Assembly: GCF_047238185.1 (NCBI RefSeq)
Contig: NZ_JBDFMI010000001.1
Location: 1,302,001-1,366,000, forward strand
From: Bacillus_AD sp047238185
GTDB lineage: Bacteria > Bacillota > Bacilli > Bacillales > DSM-1321
DNA: 64,000 nt
Reading direction: 5' to 3'
The notes beneath the pieces are model-generated. The model ran no database searches. It was given only the letters and a program-made list of their open reading frames with translations, and had not been told where the DNA came from. Numbering within the stretch: position 1 is the first letter of the stretch; every line of letters begins with the position of its first letter. Of the stretch, positions 8,880 through 17,340 are shown piece by piece. Made by a program: the position numbers and the translations under genes.

Positions 8880-9017
8880 TTAATTATGTTGGTTCGTTTT
8901 CCTGGCTTCCTCGGGTGTGTCCAGTACGGTTGCTCCATCATGATGAAGAGACTGGTCCCGGTCGGATTCTACTCTTTTGCTTTTCTTTAATTTCTTTTCT
9001 TGGCGATCTCTGCCCAT
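8880..9017 (-). CDS. ypzI: Small protein YpzI
   Basis: 45-residue protein on the minus strand, ATG at 9017, stop TAA at 8882-8880. A strong RBS GAGGAGGTG lies seven bases before the ATG. The sequence begins MGRDRQEKKLKK and contains SDRDQSLHHDGAT; it is highly charged with no hydrophobic segment. A short conserved Bacillus protein of this kind, YpzI, sits at the same place between fni and yphA. Function unknown. It converges on fni and is divergent from yphA. The strong RBS, charged composition and synteny support it as a real gene. Confidence 0.75.
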   Translation of the reverse strand: MGRDRQEKKLKKSKRVESDRDQSLHHDGATVLDTPEEARKTNQHN

Positions 9018-9135
9018 TTTGCTGCACCTCCTCTTACTACTTTCTCATATCCTTCTTAAAATATTCGGCGGATTTTATACGCTTATTGTTTTAGTATGTA
9101 AAAATCTGACCATAATGGGTGTGAAAGGTGTTGAA

Positions 9136-9735
9136 ATGATGGAAGGGCTTATCTTTATTTGGAGCAGTTGGCTTTTGATACTTGTATTCTTTTTTTTCTT
9201 CTATAAAAAAATTCCGCATCTATTTACAATTTTATTACTCTGCCTCTTATTTATGTCGCAATTCACCATCAAAGCCGGATCAATGCCGATCAATATGGGT
9301 GCCATCGGTGTCATATTAATAGCGTGCGTGTATATGTCATCCTTACGGTGGAAGGATCAATTCTGGGTAGGTATTTCTTCGTTTACTATAGCGCTATGCC
9401 TGGGAAGCTATGAGTTTTTTTCCTCGATGGAGCCGATTGGTTTTCTTTGGCTGCCTGACTGGTCTGTATATGGAATAATTGTGCTTCTTAGTATTCTCCT
9501 GATGAAGAGTAAAGGCCAGAGAATCATCGCCCTAACCATGGGAATGGTGATTCACGACCTCCTTTTTTTAATTATTTATTTCCGTTTTGGCATTCTTTAT
9601 CCGATTTTGTCACTTGCTTGGCTTGACCATTTGGCTATTGTGACTCTGTTCCATATAGGCTTTTCTGCTTTGCAAATGATAACAATTGGCTATTTGACAA
9701 ATAATAAAGTCATTCAACATAAGAAAGAGGTATAA
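9136..9735 (+). CDS. yphA: Integral membrane protein YphA
   Basis: 199 residues from ATG 9136 (AAAGGTG five bases upstream; ATG 9139 equally possible), the usual YphA length. About six or seven hydrophobic segments fill the whole protein, with almost no soluble part. Function unknown. It is followed four bases later by yphB, so yphA-yphB-ypzH form an operon. No enzyme motif is visible. Confidence 0.8.
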   Translation: MMEGLIFIWSSWLLILVFFFFFYKKIPHLFTILLLCLLFMSQFTIKAGSMPINMGAIGVILIACVYMSSLRWKDQFWVGISSFTIALCLGSYEFFSSMEPIGFLWLPDWSVYGIIVLLSILLMKSKGQRIIALTMGMVIHDLLFLIIYFRFGILYPILSLAWLDHLAIVTLFHIGFSALQMITIGYLTNNKVIQHKKEV

Positions 9736-9739
9736 GCAG

Positions 9740-10630
9740 ATGCATGATTATTTTTGGCCAATAACAATCGGAACCTTATCGGGTATCCTTACCCGTTTAT
9801 TTATGCTAAAGAGTGATTATCGCCAATATCCTACATATTTGCATGGGAAAATCATACATTTAGCGCTTGGTGTAATTGCGGCAGGGCTTGGGAGTATTGT
9901 AGTGCCTGCTTTATTGCTTCAGGAGTATACAGCGATTACGTTTCTTACAGTGGCTGCATCCCAATTTAGAGAAGTACGGAATATGGAGCGGAATACACTG
10001 ACAGGCTTAGATGAATATGAGTTGGTAAAAAGAGGAAATACCTATATTGAAGGGATTGCTATTGCGTTTGAAGGAAGAAATTATTTAGTGATTTTCACAT
10101 CGATGCTCGTAACGGCGGCCTATCTATTTGTTAATATTTGGGCTTCTTTGGCAGCGATCATCATTTGTATCATTTTATCGAAGAAATTAATGTCAGGCGC
10201 AACATTGAAGGATTTGGTTGACATTGAATATTGTGAATTAAGGTTTGATGGTGCCGGTTTATATATTGATAATATCTACATTATGAATATTGGTTTGCCT
10301 GCACGGCAGGAGGAAATCTTGAGGCATGGACTAGGCTTTATTTTGAAACCTAAAAGCTTTAATGTCCGCACTACCATTGCAAACCTTGGCCAAAGGCAAG
10401 CCATTCTGCATGATTGTTCGGTTGCTCTAGGCGTATATAGAGATTCCGGAACGCCTGCACTAGTGCCGCTTGCCAAAAGGGATTTGGATGACGGCAGGAT
10501 CGGAGTCTTTATTTTGCCGCAGGAAAGGGATATCGAAAAGGCGATGAAAGTGATCGGTAACGTGCCCGCATTGGAAAATGCCATTCGTCTTCCAAGTAAG
10601 ATAGATAGTGATGAGAAGGGACTGCTGTAA
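9740..10630 (+). CDS. yphB: YIEGIA-family membrane protein YphB
   Basis: 296 residues. Hydrophobic segments at about residues 4-20, 38-60 and 118-145, then a soluble C-terminal domain. It contains the family's namesake YIEGIA (residues about 101-106). YIEGIA proteins are found in spore-forming Bacillaceae; the B. subtilis member (YphB, also called SeaA) has been linked with spore envelope assembly, which I recall but cannot verify here. The stop codon abuts the ATG of ypzH, which fits a two-subunit complex. Confidence 0.8.
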   Translation: MHDYFWPITIGTLSGILTRLFMLKSDYRQYPTYLHGKIIHLALGVIAAGLGSIVVPALLLQEYTAITFLTVAASQFREVRNMERNTLTGLDEYELVKRGNTYIEGIAIAFEGRNYLVIFTSMLVTAAYLFVNIWASLAAIIICIILSKKLMSGATLKDLVDIEYCELRFDGAGLYIDNIYIMNIGLPARQEEILRHGLGFILKPKSFNVRTTIANLGQRQAILHDCSVALGVYRDSGTPALVPLAKRDLDDGRIGVFILPQERDIEKAMKVIGNVPALENAIRLPSKIDSDEKGLL

Positions 10631-10816
10631 ATGGTCATAGAAAAATTCATTTTGGCTGTTGTGACTACTGATAAAGAAAAGGTGCCTGTTGCACAGACTG
10701 TTTTCCATTGTGGTACAATAGAGGAAATGGATACGTTTGCGGTTAATCTGGAAGCGATTCTCGATGGAATTGCACACAAATTATCAGAAGATGTATACAT
10801 AATCGTCAAGCATTAA
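10631..10816 (+). CDS. ypzH: YpzH, small partner subunit of the YIEGIA protein
   Basis: 61 residues, starting immediately after the yphB stop (TAA then ATG). Begins MVIEKFILAVVTTDKEKVPV and contains the stretch FHCGTIEEMDTFAVNLEAI; soluble alpha/beta-like pattern. Proteins of this size coupled to YIEGIA genes are annotated as its capping or partner subunit. Function otherwise unknown. A terminator lies 70 bp downstream. Confidence 0.75.
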   Translation: MVIEKFILAVVTTDKEKVPVAQTVFHCGTIEEMDTFAVNLEAILDGIAHKLSEDVYIIVKH

Positions 10817-10888
10817 CGTCTGTGTTTGCGATAACACTAGTGATGTTATTGTTACATACCAAAAAATTTGGTACTATAGGATAGTTGC

Positions 10889-10917
10889 ACCCTTCTTATT
10901 ATAAGAAGGGTTGTTTT
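10889..10917 (+). terminator. Terminator of yphA-yphB-ypzH
   Basis: Stem ACCCTTCTTA/TAAGAAGGGT with a three-base loop followed by TTGTTTT. Confidence 0.85.
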
Positions 10918-11028
10918 GCAGAGCAGGAAGTTAAATGAAAAGAAATATGTGTTTTCTAAAACTGTATTAATAATCATTTCCTTCAAAAAAAGAAAATTGT
11001 GTATAGATGAAACGAAAGGATGATGATC

Positions 11029-12339
11029 ATGCCGAAACCTGTTGTTGCAATAGTGGGTAGACCGAATGTCGGGAAATCAACTATTTTCAACCGTATAGTG
11101 GGAGAGAGAGTATCGATTGTTGAAGATATTCCAGGAGTGACCAGAGACCGGATATATAGCTCCGGAGAGTGGCTAAATCATGATTTTAATATAATTGATA
11201 CAGGCGGTATCGACTTAGGGGATGAACCTTTCCTGGAACAAATCCGCCAGCAAGCTGAAATTGCGATTGATGAAGCCGATGTCATTATTTTTATGACAAA
11301 TGGACGTGAAGGAGTAACATCAGCTGATGAAGAAGTGGCCAAAATCCTCTATCGTTCCAAGAAACCAGTCGTTCTTGCAGTCAATAAAGTGGACAATCCT
11401 GAAATGAGAGACCAAATTTTTGATTTTTATTCTTTGGGATTTGGAGAACCTTTCCCGATTTCGGGTACACATGGATTGGGGCTTGGTGACCTGTTGGATG
11501 AGGCGGCCAAGCATTTCCCTGCACATGGCGAGCAGGAATACGATGACAGTGTTATCAAGTTTTCTTTGATCGGCCGTCCGAATGTCGGCAAATCTTCCTT
11601 AGTGAATGCATTGCTAGGGGAAGAAAGAGTCATAGTCAGCGATATCGAAGGGACTACCCGTGATGCTATCGATTCTCCATATAAGTTCAATGGAAAAGAA
11701 TATGTCATCATTGATACAGCCGGAATGCGCAAAAAGGGAAAAGTGTACGAAAGTACCGAGAAATACAGTGTGCTACGAGCTCTTCGCGCCATTGAACGAT
11801 CCGACGTTGTGTTAGTTGTCCTTAATGTGGAGGAAGGTATTCGCGAACAGGACAAGAAAATTGCCGGATATGCCCATGAAGCCGGCCGTGGTGTCATAAT
11901 TGTTGTGAATAAATGGGATGCTATCGAAAAAGATGAGAAAACGATGAAGGAATTTGAACAGCAAATAAGGGACCATTTCTTGTTCCTTGATTATGCTCCA
12001 ATTATTTTCTTGTCTGCCAAAACAAAGAAACGGATCCATACATTAATTCCAGTGATTGACAAAGTGAGTGAAAATCATTCATTACGGGTACAGACTAACA
12101 TCCTGAATGAAATCATCATGGATGCTGTAGCGATGAATCCGACACCGACCCATAAAGGCCAGCGCCTGAAGATTTATTATACGACTCAAGTGGCTGTGAA
12201 GCCGCCGACATTTGTTGTATTTGTTAACGATCCAGAACTGCTGCATTTCTCATATTCGAGATTTCTTGAAAATCGAATCCGTGATGCTTTTGATTTCGAA
12301 GGTACACCGATTAAAATCTATGCAAGAAAAAGAAAATAA
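11029..12339 (+). CDS. der: Ribosome-assembly GTPase Der (EngA/YphC)
   Basis: 436 residues from ATG 11029, which has AAAGGA eight bases upstream; ATG 11020 and 11023 overlap the RBS. Two tandem G domains, each with GRPNVGKS (residues 10-17 and about 183-190), DTGG/DTAG and NKVD/NKWD motifs, then a C-terminal KH-like domain. It acts in maturation of the 50S subunit. Length equals B. subtilis Der. gpsA follows 16 bp downstream, probably in the same transcript. Confidence 0.96.
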   Translation: MPKPVVAIVGRPNVGKSTIFNRIVGERVSIVEDIPGVTRDRIYSSGEWLNHDFNIIDTGGIDLGDEPFLEQIRQQAEIAIDEADVIIFMTNGREGVTSADEEVAKILYRSKKPVVLAVNKVDNPEMRDQIFDFYSLGFGEPFPISGTHGLGLGDLLDEAAKHFPAHGEQEYDDSVIKFSLIGRPNVGKSSLVNALLGEERVIVSDIEGTTRDAIDSPYKFNGKEYVIIDTAGMRKKGKVYESTEKYSVLRALRAIERSDVVLVVLNVEEGIREQDKKIAGYAHEAGRGVIIVVNKWDAIEKDEKTMKEFEQQIRDHFLFLDYAPIIFLSAKTKKRIHTLIPVIDKVSENHSLRVQTNILNEIIMDAVAMNPTPTHKGQRLKIYYTTQVAVKPPTFVVFVNDPELLHFSYSRFLENRIRDAFDFEGTPIKIYARKRK

Positions 12340-12355
12340 GAAAGTAGTGATGAAC

Positions 12356-13399
12356 ATGGAGAAACAACAAAAAGTGGCAGTTGCCGGAGCAGGTAGCTGG
12401 GGAACTGCACTGGCGATGGTTCTTGCTGATAATAGCTGCGATGTAAGGCTTTGGGGAAACAAGCCAGCCCAAATTGAAGAAATCAATGAAAAGCATACAA
12501 ACGGAGCTTATCTGCCAGGCATTTCGTTGCCGGAGGGCATTAAAGGGTTTGCTGATCTTAAAAAAGCGCTAGATGGGGTAGGCACTGTTATTCTTGCTGT
12601 TCCTACAAAGGCCATCAGAGAAGTGGTCAAACAGATCAATGAAACTGCCCAAGAGCCATTGACTGTTGTCCATGTAAGCAAAGGGATTGAACCTGGTACA
12701 CTTATGAGAATCTCTGAAATGATCGAAGAAGAAGCCGATGCGTCTATTGTGAAGGATGTAGTCGTATTGGCAGGGCCTAGCCATGCGGAGGAGGTAAGCT
12801 TGCGCCATCCTACAACCGTAACAGTTTCTTCTAAAAATATGAAGGCGGCTAAGGAAGTTCAAGATCTGTTCATTAACCATAATTTTAGAGTGTACACAAA
12901 CCCTGATTTAATAGGGGTAGAAATAGGTACAGCACTAAAAAATATTATTGCACTTGCAGCAGGTATTACAGATGGCCTCGGCTATGGGGACAATGCAAAA
13001 GCCGCCCTTATGACTAGAGGGTTGGCTGAGATTGCCCGCCTGGGAACTGTCATGGGGGCCAACCCATTGACATTTGCTGGATTGACTGGTGTCGGTGATT
13101 TGATCGTTACATGTACAAGTGTCCATTCACGGAACTGGCGTGCAGGCAATATGCTTGGAAAGGGCCAAAAGCTTGAGGATGTTCTGGACAACATGGGAAT
13201 GGTCGTTGAAGGTGTGCGGACAACCAAGGCAGCCTACCAATTGGCAGAGAAGTATAATGTAAAAATGCCAATCACGATGGCATTGTATGGTGTTTTGTTT
13301 GATGGGAAGAATGTACGTGACGCAGTGGATTCTCTGATGTCGCGCGATAAGACCTCTGAGATGGAGGACCTTGTCAACATTCTGGAGGCCAGCAAATAA
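12356..13399 (+). CDS. gpsA: NAD(P)H-dependent glycerol-3-phosphate dehydrogenase
   Basis: 347 residues from ATG 12356 (ATG 12350 is an alternative, AGTGATG being the only SD-like sequence). Reduces dihydroxyacetone phosphate to sn-glycerol-3-phosphate for phospholipid synthesis. Rossmann motif AGAGSWGTALA lies near the N-terminus; HVSKGIE and AGPSHAEEV are family motifs; the catalytic Lys is in GTALKNIIALAAGI. Downstream of der as in B. subtilis, and followed by a strong terminator. Confidence 0.95.
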   Translation: MEKQQKVAVAGAGSWGTALAMVLADNSCDVRLWGNKPAQIEEINEKHTNGAYLPGISLPEGIKGFADLKKALDGVGTVILAVPTKAIREVVKQINETAQEPLTVVHVSKGIEPGTLMRISEMIEEEADASIVKDVVVLAGPSHAEEVSLRHPTTVTVSSKNMKAAKEVQDLFINHNFRVYTNPDLIGVEIGTALKNIIALAAGITDGLGYGDNAKAALMTRGLAEIARLGTVMGANPLTFAGLTGVGDLIVTCTSVHSRNWRAGNMLGKGQKLEDVLDNMGMVVEGVRTTKAAYQLAEKYNVKMPITMALYGVLFDGKNVRDAVDSLMSRDKTSEMEDLVNILEASK

Positions 13400-13511
13400 G
13401 CGATTAGTTGTTTTCTGCATAGTTTGGCGGCACCTGATGGAATCGCTTCGCATATGATGCAATGTAATAGAACAAGACTCGACAGACCTGTGTGGGATGT
13501 GGATTTTAGTC

Positions 13512-13551
13512 AAAAGCAGGAGGTAGCCAGTGGCTACCTCCTGCTTTTTTG
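13512..13551 (+). terminator. Terminator after gpsA
   Basis: Very long stem AGCAGGAGGTAGCCA / TGGCTACCTCCTGCT with flanking A/T pairs and a terminal run of six Ts. Confidence 0.92.
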
Positions 13552-13602
13552 ATATTTAGGAAAATATATAATGGTTCATTGGTGGATAACTGTTGATCCT
13601 AT

Positions 13603-13722
13603 AGCTGCAAGCGCCACCCCCTCGAGGTCTTAAGCTGTGCCACTGTCAAAGGCGAAGAACAGCCTTTGTCAGAGCCCCTGCTTAAGTTTGTCGGGGGTAA
13701 ACAGGAGCTTTCCGCTTTTGGT
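13603..13722 (+). repeat. Intergenic hairpin repeat, tandem unit 1
   Basis: 120-base unit starting AGCTGCAAGCGCCACC and ending CCGCTTTTGGT. It is almost identical (two mismatches) to the unit starting 127 bases later. Internal inverted repeats: CTGTCAAAGGC/GCCTTTGTCAG in the centre, CTTAAG near both sides, and ACCCCC near both ends, so the whole unit can fold as one imperfect hairpin. The reading frame across it is not gene-like. It is part of a gpsA-yphE gap of about 610 bases with no other gene. Confidence 0.9.
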
Positions 13723-13729
13723 TTCATCC

Positions 13730-13849
13730 AGCTGCAAGCGCCACCCCCTCGAGGTCTTAAGCTGTGCCACTGTCAAAGGCGAAGAGCAGCCTTTGTCAGA
13801 GCCCCTGCTTAAGCTTGTCGGGGGTAAACAGGAGCTTTCCGCTTTTGGT
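13730..13849 (+). repeat. Intergenic hairpin repeat, tandem unit 2
   Basis: Second copy of the 120-base unit. It differs from unit 1 at GAAGAAC/GAAGAGC and CTTAAGTTTG/CTTAAGCTTG. Related copies occur at 21661-21754 and, inverted and deleted, at 41428-41493. Confidence 0.9.
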
Positions 13850-13921
13850 GCCGTTTAACATTCATCTTTATGGCTTGGGATACGCGGTTCTATGGGGAAT
13901 GCTGCTATAAATTCATTTTTC

Positions 13922-13952
13922 TTGTTCATTATGGAAAAGTTTGTACTATAAT
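13922..13952 (+). promoter_or_regulatory. Putative promoter of yphE-yphF
   Basis: TATAAT at 13947-13952 with TTGTTC at 13922-13927 (19-base spacing, so suboptimal). It lies about 60 bases before the yphE start and after the repeat pair. Confidence 0.4.
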
Positions 13953-14011
13953 GGAATGGAACATGTGTATTTTTATGGATGTACAGTAATTATTTGGGGA
14001 GTGACTAAAAG

Positions 14012-14209
14012 ATGACACCAGGATTGCAAAAAATGTGGATATCGTTCATAGCTATGGGCTTTATGATCATTTCACTGTTCAGCATTTATTTCAGCCGGTA
14101 TAAACTGAAAGGCTTTTTTAAGGCTGTAACAGCTATTGTAGCGTACATACTGATGATATTGGCGGGAATTATAATTGCGGTGGTCGTATTGAGCGGGCCG
14201 ACAAACTGA
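14012..14209 (+). CDS. yphE: Small membrane protein YphE (DUF2768 type)
   Basis: 65 residues with two hydrophobic helices (about 9-28 and 40-61) separated by SRYKLKGF. Good RBS TTGGGGAGTGA upstream. Matches the size, topology and position of YphE of B. subtilis, whose function is unknown. yphF follows within about 20 bases. Confidence 0.8.
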   Translation: MTPGLQKMWISFIAMGFMIISLFSIYFSRYKLKGFFKAVTAIVAYILMILAGIIIAVVVLSGPTN

Positions 14210-14229
14210 GGGAAGTTGGAGTTATGCAT

Positions 14230-14949
14230 ATGAAGAAAACATACATTGCGGCAATACTGATTATTGTTATGGCTGCTTTAACAGGATGCATGTATCCCCA
14301 AAGCGAAAAGACAGAGAATAAGATTGGATATGAGGACCAGGTTTCATCTGTCCAAAAAGCTGTTGATCAATTCAGGGCTGACCAGGGGGGGCTTTTGCCC
14401 ATAAAAAATATGGATGCAACAGTTCCATATTACCAAAAATATCCAATTGATTTCAGTAAATTAAAAGCAAAGTATTTGGCGGAGCCTCCCGGCAATGCAT
14501 TTGAAAGCGGAGGGGTTTTTCAATATGTGCTGGTGGATGTTGAAAAGCAGCCAAAAGTAAAAATTTATGATTTGCGGATTGCTGAAGCCATTCAGGATTA
14601 TAATATGAGATTGAGGATGTACTTGGATGAACATAAATACCCGCCGTATAAGGAAACGCTTGCAAATTCTGTTTATGTACTCGATTATAAAAAATTGGGC
14701 TATGAAGAAGCCCCAGTTGTTGAGAGTCCCTATAGCCATACTAAATTAGGCATCATTTACGATGCTAAAGGTGGTTTGTATGTCGATTATACGCCTGATT
14801 TATTGAATGTACTTGAGAAGAATAAACACACTTTCAAAAGCGGGGAGGACATCCGCCCGGCTTTAATGGGGAATTCTTTTTACGCACCTGCCTTTTCCCT
14901 TCCTTATACAGTCAATGATAAAAACCAGCCGATTTTTCTCATAAAGTAG
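14230..14949 (+). CDS. yphF: Putative lipoprotein YphF
   Basis: 239 residues from ATG 14230 (GGAG nine bases upstream; ATG 14224 is too close). Signal peptide KKTYIAAILIIVMAALTGC with lipobox LTGC, so Cys20 would be lipidated and the protein anchored outside the membrane. The rest is soluble and rich in Tyr, Lys and Pro (for example PYYQKYPIDFSKL). Same place and size as YphF of B. subtilis, function unknown, next to spoIVA. A terminator follows. Confidence 0.82.
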   Translation: MKKTYIAAILIIVMAALTGCMYPQSEKTENKIGYEDQVSSVQKAVDQFRADQGGLLPIKNMDATVPYYQKYPIDFSKLKAKYLAEPPGNAFESGGVFQYVLVDVEKQPKVKIYDLRIAEAIQDYNMRLRMYLDEHKYPPYKETLANSVYVLDYKKLGYEEAPVVESPYSHTKLGIIYDAKGGLYVDYTPDLLNVLEKNKHTFKSGEDIRPALMGNSFYAPAFSLPYTVNDKNQPIFLIK

Positions 14950-14953
14950 GAAT

Positions 14954-14997
14954 AACCCTTTTTCTGCAAAATATATTGTAGGAGAAGGGTTTTTTTT
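14954..14997 (+). terminator. Terminator after yphF
   Basis: AACCCTT / AAGGGTT stem with additional pairing and an eight-T run. The remaining bases up to spoIVA (about 290) hold no gene. Confidence 0.8.
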
Positions 14998-15195
14998 ATA
15001 GAAATTACGAGTAACATGCGGACATAGTACCTTATCATACAGCAATAAGCCGATATAGCTATACTTTATATGACATTTGTTAATTGGTGTTCCGAATAAT
15101 TCATTTTGGTTTTCGCTGGTGTTGGCATATAACCTAGTTTGTAGTCGGTATGCAGGTGAATGCCATTCATTTTTAAGTGGAGGGGGAAAAAAGAA

Positions 15196-15225
15196 GCATA
15201 ATTCTATAGGACAACGTCATAGATA
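15196..15225 (+). promoter_or_regulatory. Possible sigma-E promoter of spoIVA
   Basis: GCATAATT at 15196-15203, 14-base spacer, CATAGATA at 15218-15225. These resemble the sigma-E -35 (GCATATT) and -10 (CATACAAT) at about six of eight positions. spoIVA is a mother-cell sigma-E gene in B. subtilis. The match is imperfect. Confidence 0.3.
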
Positions 15226-15291
15226 TATACTGTTTTAACTAATACATCTGGATAGTATATTCCAAGCATTCTAATATCGGGAGGGAATCTC

Positions 15292-16770
15292 GTGGAAAAA
15301 GTAGATATTTTTAAAGATATAGCCGAACGCACCGGGGGGGACATTTATCTTGGCGTTGTTGGTGCAGTTCGGACAGGTAAATCAACTTTCATAAAGAAAT
15401 TTATGGAATTGGTCGTCATACCGAATATGGAAAATGAAGCTGACAGGGCAAGGGCAATGGATGAGCTTCCTCAAAGCGCTGCCGGAAAAACGATCATGAC
15501 GACAGAGCCGAAATTTGTTCCGAACGCCGCTGCCAGCATCCGTGTGGAAGAGGGACTGGAGGTCAATATCAGGCTGGTGGATTGTGTCGGCTATACAGTG
15601 CCAGGCGCTAAGGGGTATGAGGACGAAAATGGGCCGAGGATGATCAATACACCGTGGTATGAGGATCCTATCCCTTTCCATGAAGCGGCTGAAATCGGCA
15701 CCAGAAAAGTGATTCAGGACCATTCCACGCTTGGGGTGGTTGTGACAACAGATGGGACAATAGGAGAAATACCGCGAAAGGACTATCTGGAAGCTGAAGA
15801 ACGTGTTATCGAAGAATTAAAAGAGGTAGGAAAACCCTTCATCATTATCATCAATTCAGTACAGCCTTTTCATCCCGATACCGAGGCTTTAAGGGTGAAA
15901 TTGGAGGAAAAATACAATATTCCCGTCTTGGCGATGAGTGTAGAAAGCATGCGTGAATCAGATGTCATGAATGTATTGAGGGAAGCCTTGTACGAATTCC
16001 CAGTTTTAGAAGTAAATGTCAATTTGCCGAGCTGGGTCATGGTGCTTCGGGAAAATCATTGGCTGCGGGAAAGTTATCAGGAAGCAGTCAAAGAAACGGT
16101 AAAAGACATCAAGCGGCTGCGTGATGTGGATCGTGTAGTTCATCAATTCATCGACTTTGAATTCATAGAAAATGCTAGCCTTGCAGGGATGGAAATGGGC
16201 CAGGGCGTTGCAGAGATTGATTTGTACGCGCCTGATGAGTTATACGATTCCATTTTAAAGGAAATTGTCGGCGTCGAAATCCGCGGAAAGGATCATTTAC
16301 TGGAATTGATGCAGGATTTCTCCCATGCAAAAGCTGAATATGATCAAATTGCGGATGCATTGAAGATGGTCAAACAGACGGGATATGGAATTGCTGCTCC
16401 TTCATTGGTCGATATGAGCCTGGATGAACCAGAAATAATCCGTCAGGGACCACGGTTCGGCGTTCGGCTAAAAGCGGTCGCGCCTTCCATCCATATGATC
16501 AAAGTGGATGTGCAATCTGAATTTGCGCCAATTATTGGCACGGAAAAACAAAGCGAGGAACTTGTCCGTTATTTAATGCAAGATTTTGAGGATGATCCGC
16601 TTTCCATTTGGAACTCCGATATATTTGGAAGAAGTTTGAGCAGCATTGTGCGGGAAGGCATCCAGGCAAAACTTTCACTAATGCCGGAAAATGCGCGCTA
16701 TAAACTGAAAGAAACCTTGGAACGAATCATAAATGAGGGATCGGGTGGATTGATCGCCATTATCCTTTAA
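15292..16770 (+). CDS. spoIVA: Stage IV sporulation protein A, spore-coat basement-layer ATPase
   Basis: 492 residues, exactly the family length, starting at GTG 15292 with GGGAGGG upstream. Mother-cell morphogenetic protein that polymerises on the forespore surface using ATP and forms the platform for coat assembly. Walker A GAVRTGKST is at residues about 24-32; the switch region has VDCVGYTVPGA. The C-terminus EGSGGLIAIIL is the hydrophobic tail needed for localisation through SpoVM. Monocistronic, with its own terminator. Confidence 0.97.
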   Translation: MEKVDIFKDIAERTGGDIYLGVVGAVRTGKSTFIKKFMELVVIPNMENEADRARAMDELPQSAAGKTIMTTEPKFVPNAAASIRVEEGLEVNIRLVDCVGYTVPGAKGYEDENGPRMINTPWYEDPIPFHEAAEIGTRKVIQDHSTLGVVVTTDGTIGEIPRKDYLEAEERVIEELKEVGKPFIIIINSVQPFHPDTEALRVKLEEKYNIPVLAMSVESMRESDVMNVLREALYEFPVLEVNVNLPSWVMVLRENHWLRESYQEAVKETVKDIKRLRDVDRVVHQFIDFEFIENASLAGMEMGQGVAEIDLYAPDELYDSILKEIVGVEIRGKDHLLELMQDFSHAKAEYDQIADALKMVKQTGYGIAAPSLVDMSLDEPEIIRQGPRFGVRLKAVAPSIHMIKVDVQSEFAPIIGTEKQSEELVRYLMQDFEDDPLSIWNSDIFGRSLSSIVREGIQAKLSLMPENARYKLKETLERIINEGSGGLIAIIL

Positions 16771-16780
16771 TGAAATGTAT

Positions 16781-16813
16781 AGGCTGATCCATGTAAAATC
16801 GGATCAGCCTTTT
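16781..16813 (+). terminator. Terminator of spoIVA
   Basis: Perfect 10-bp stem AGGCTGATCC/GGATCAGCCT with a 10-base loop and TTT tail. Confidence 0.85.
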
Positions 16814-16920
16814 AGCTGTTTTTGACTGAAAAAGAGTTGAATCTGCGGAGGATATTTTGGCTTCCAAAACCACGTGCAGCCTGAATTTTTAGGGATATGT
16901 GTCTTGTGTGGGGATGTAAA

Positions 16921-16969
16921 ACTATTTTGTCACAAAATAGTAATAAAAAGGGTTAATGACCCCTTTTTT
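16921..16969 (+). other. Palindrome plus terminator-like hairpin in the spoIVA-hbs gap
   Basis: 16921-16941 is a perfect 21-base palindrome (ACTATTTTGT C ACAAAATAGT). Four bases later AAAAAGGG/CCCTTTTT (16945-16969) forms a terminator-like hairpin with Ts. The gap from 16814 to 17340 (about 525 bases) has no convincing protein gene, so these may mark an operator or the end of a small RNA. Nature unresolved. Confidence 0.45.
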
Positions 16970-17066
16970 GGGGAAGAATGGCATATTAACGTTGGAATTC
17001 AGAAATTATTGCAACAAATCCTTAAAAGATTACCATTATTTATTGAATTCTCTTGATAACGAGAAA

Positions 17067-17081
17067 TGATTATGATAATCT
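17067..17081. promoter_or_regulatory. Fur-like 7-1-7 inverted repeat
   Basis: TGATTATGATAATCT resembles the Fur/PerR-type 7-1-7 box (TGATAATNATTATCA) with mismatches. It overlaps a GATAAT that could be a -10. No target gene directly follows; hbs starts 260 bases downstream. Low confidence. Confidence 0.25.
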
Positions 17082-17212
17082 ACATACAGTAAATCAGTTA
17101 AGGCGTTGCCATTCTTGGGTTTTACTTCGTTTTTTAACTTTCTGGACAGGTTGTCAAATGAGAATTGCCACTTGATTTCTTTTCGGAGATAGAGTAGGAT
17201 AAAAGTCGAATT

Positions 17213-17243
17213 TTGACACGATCCTATGTTCGGAAGTTATTAA
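17213..17243 (+). promoter_or_regulatory. Putative hbs promoter
   Basis: Perfect -35 TTGACA at 17213-17218 with TTATTA at 18-base spacing in an A/T-rich stretch. About 100 bases before hbs, giving a leader that ends in an excellent GGGAGGAGGTG RBS. Confidence 0.45.
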
Positions 17244-17340
17244 TAAATTATTAACTTAAAATGTAAACCTTCATTGTACAACATGGGTAGTGTTATATGA
17301 ATGTTGAAAATGAAATTCCTTTTGGGAGGAGGTGAATGGC

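Noticed and set aside
13637..13858. 73-codon open frame spanning the two repeat units
   Set aside because: It is internally repetitive because it reads through the tandem repeats; no RBS and no protein-like pattern.
16874..17056. 60-codon open frame in the spoIVA-hbs gap
   Set aside because: Runs through a palindrome and a terminator-like hairpin; no RBS, no recognisable pattern.
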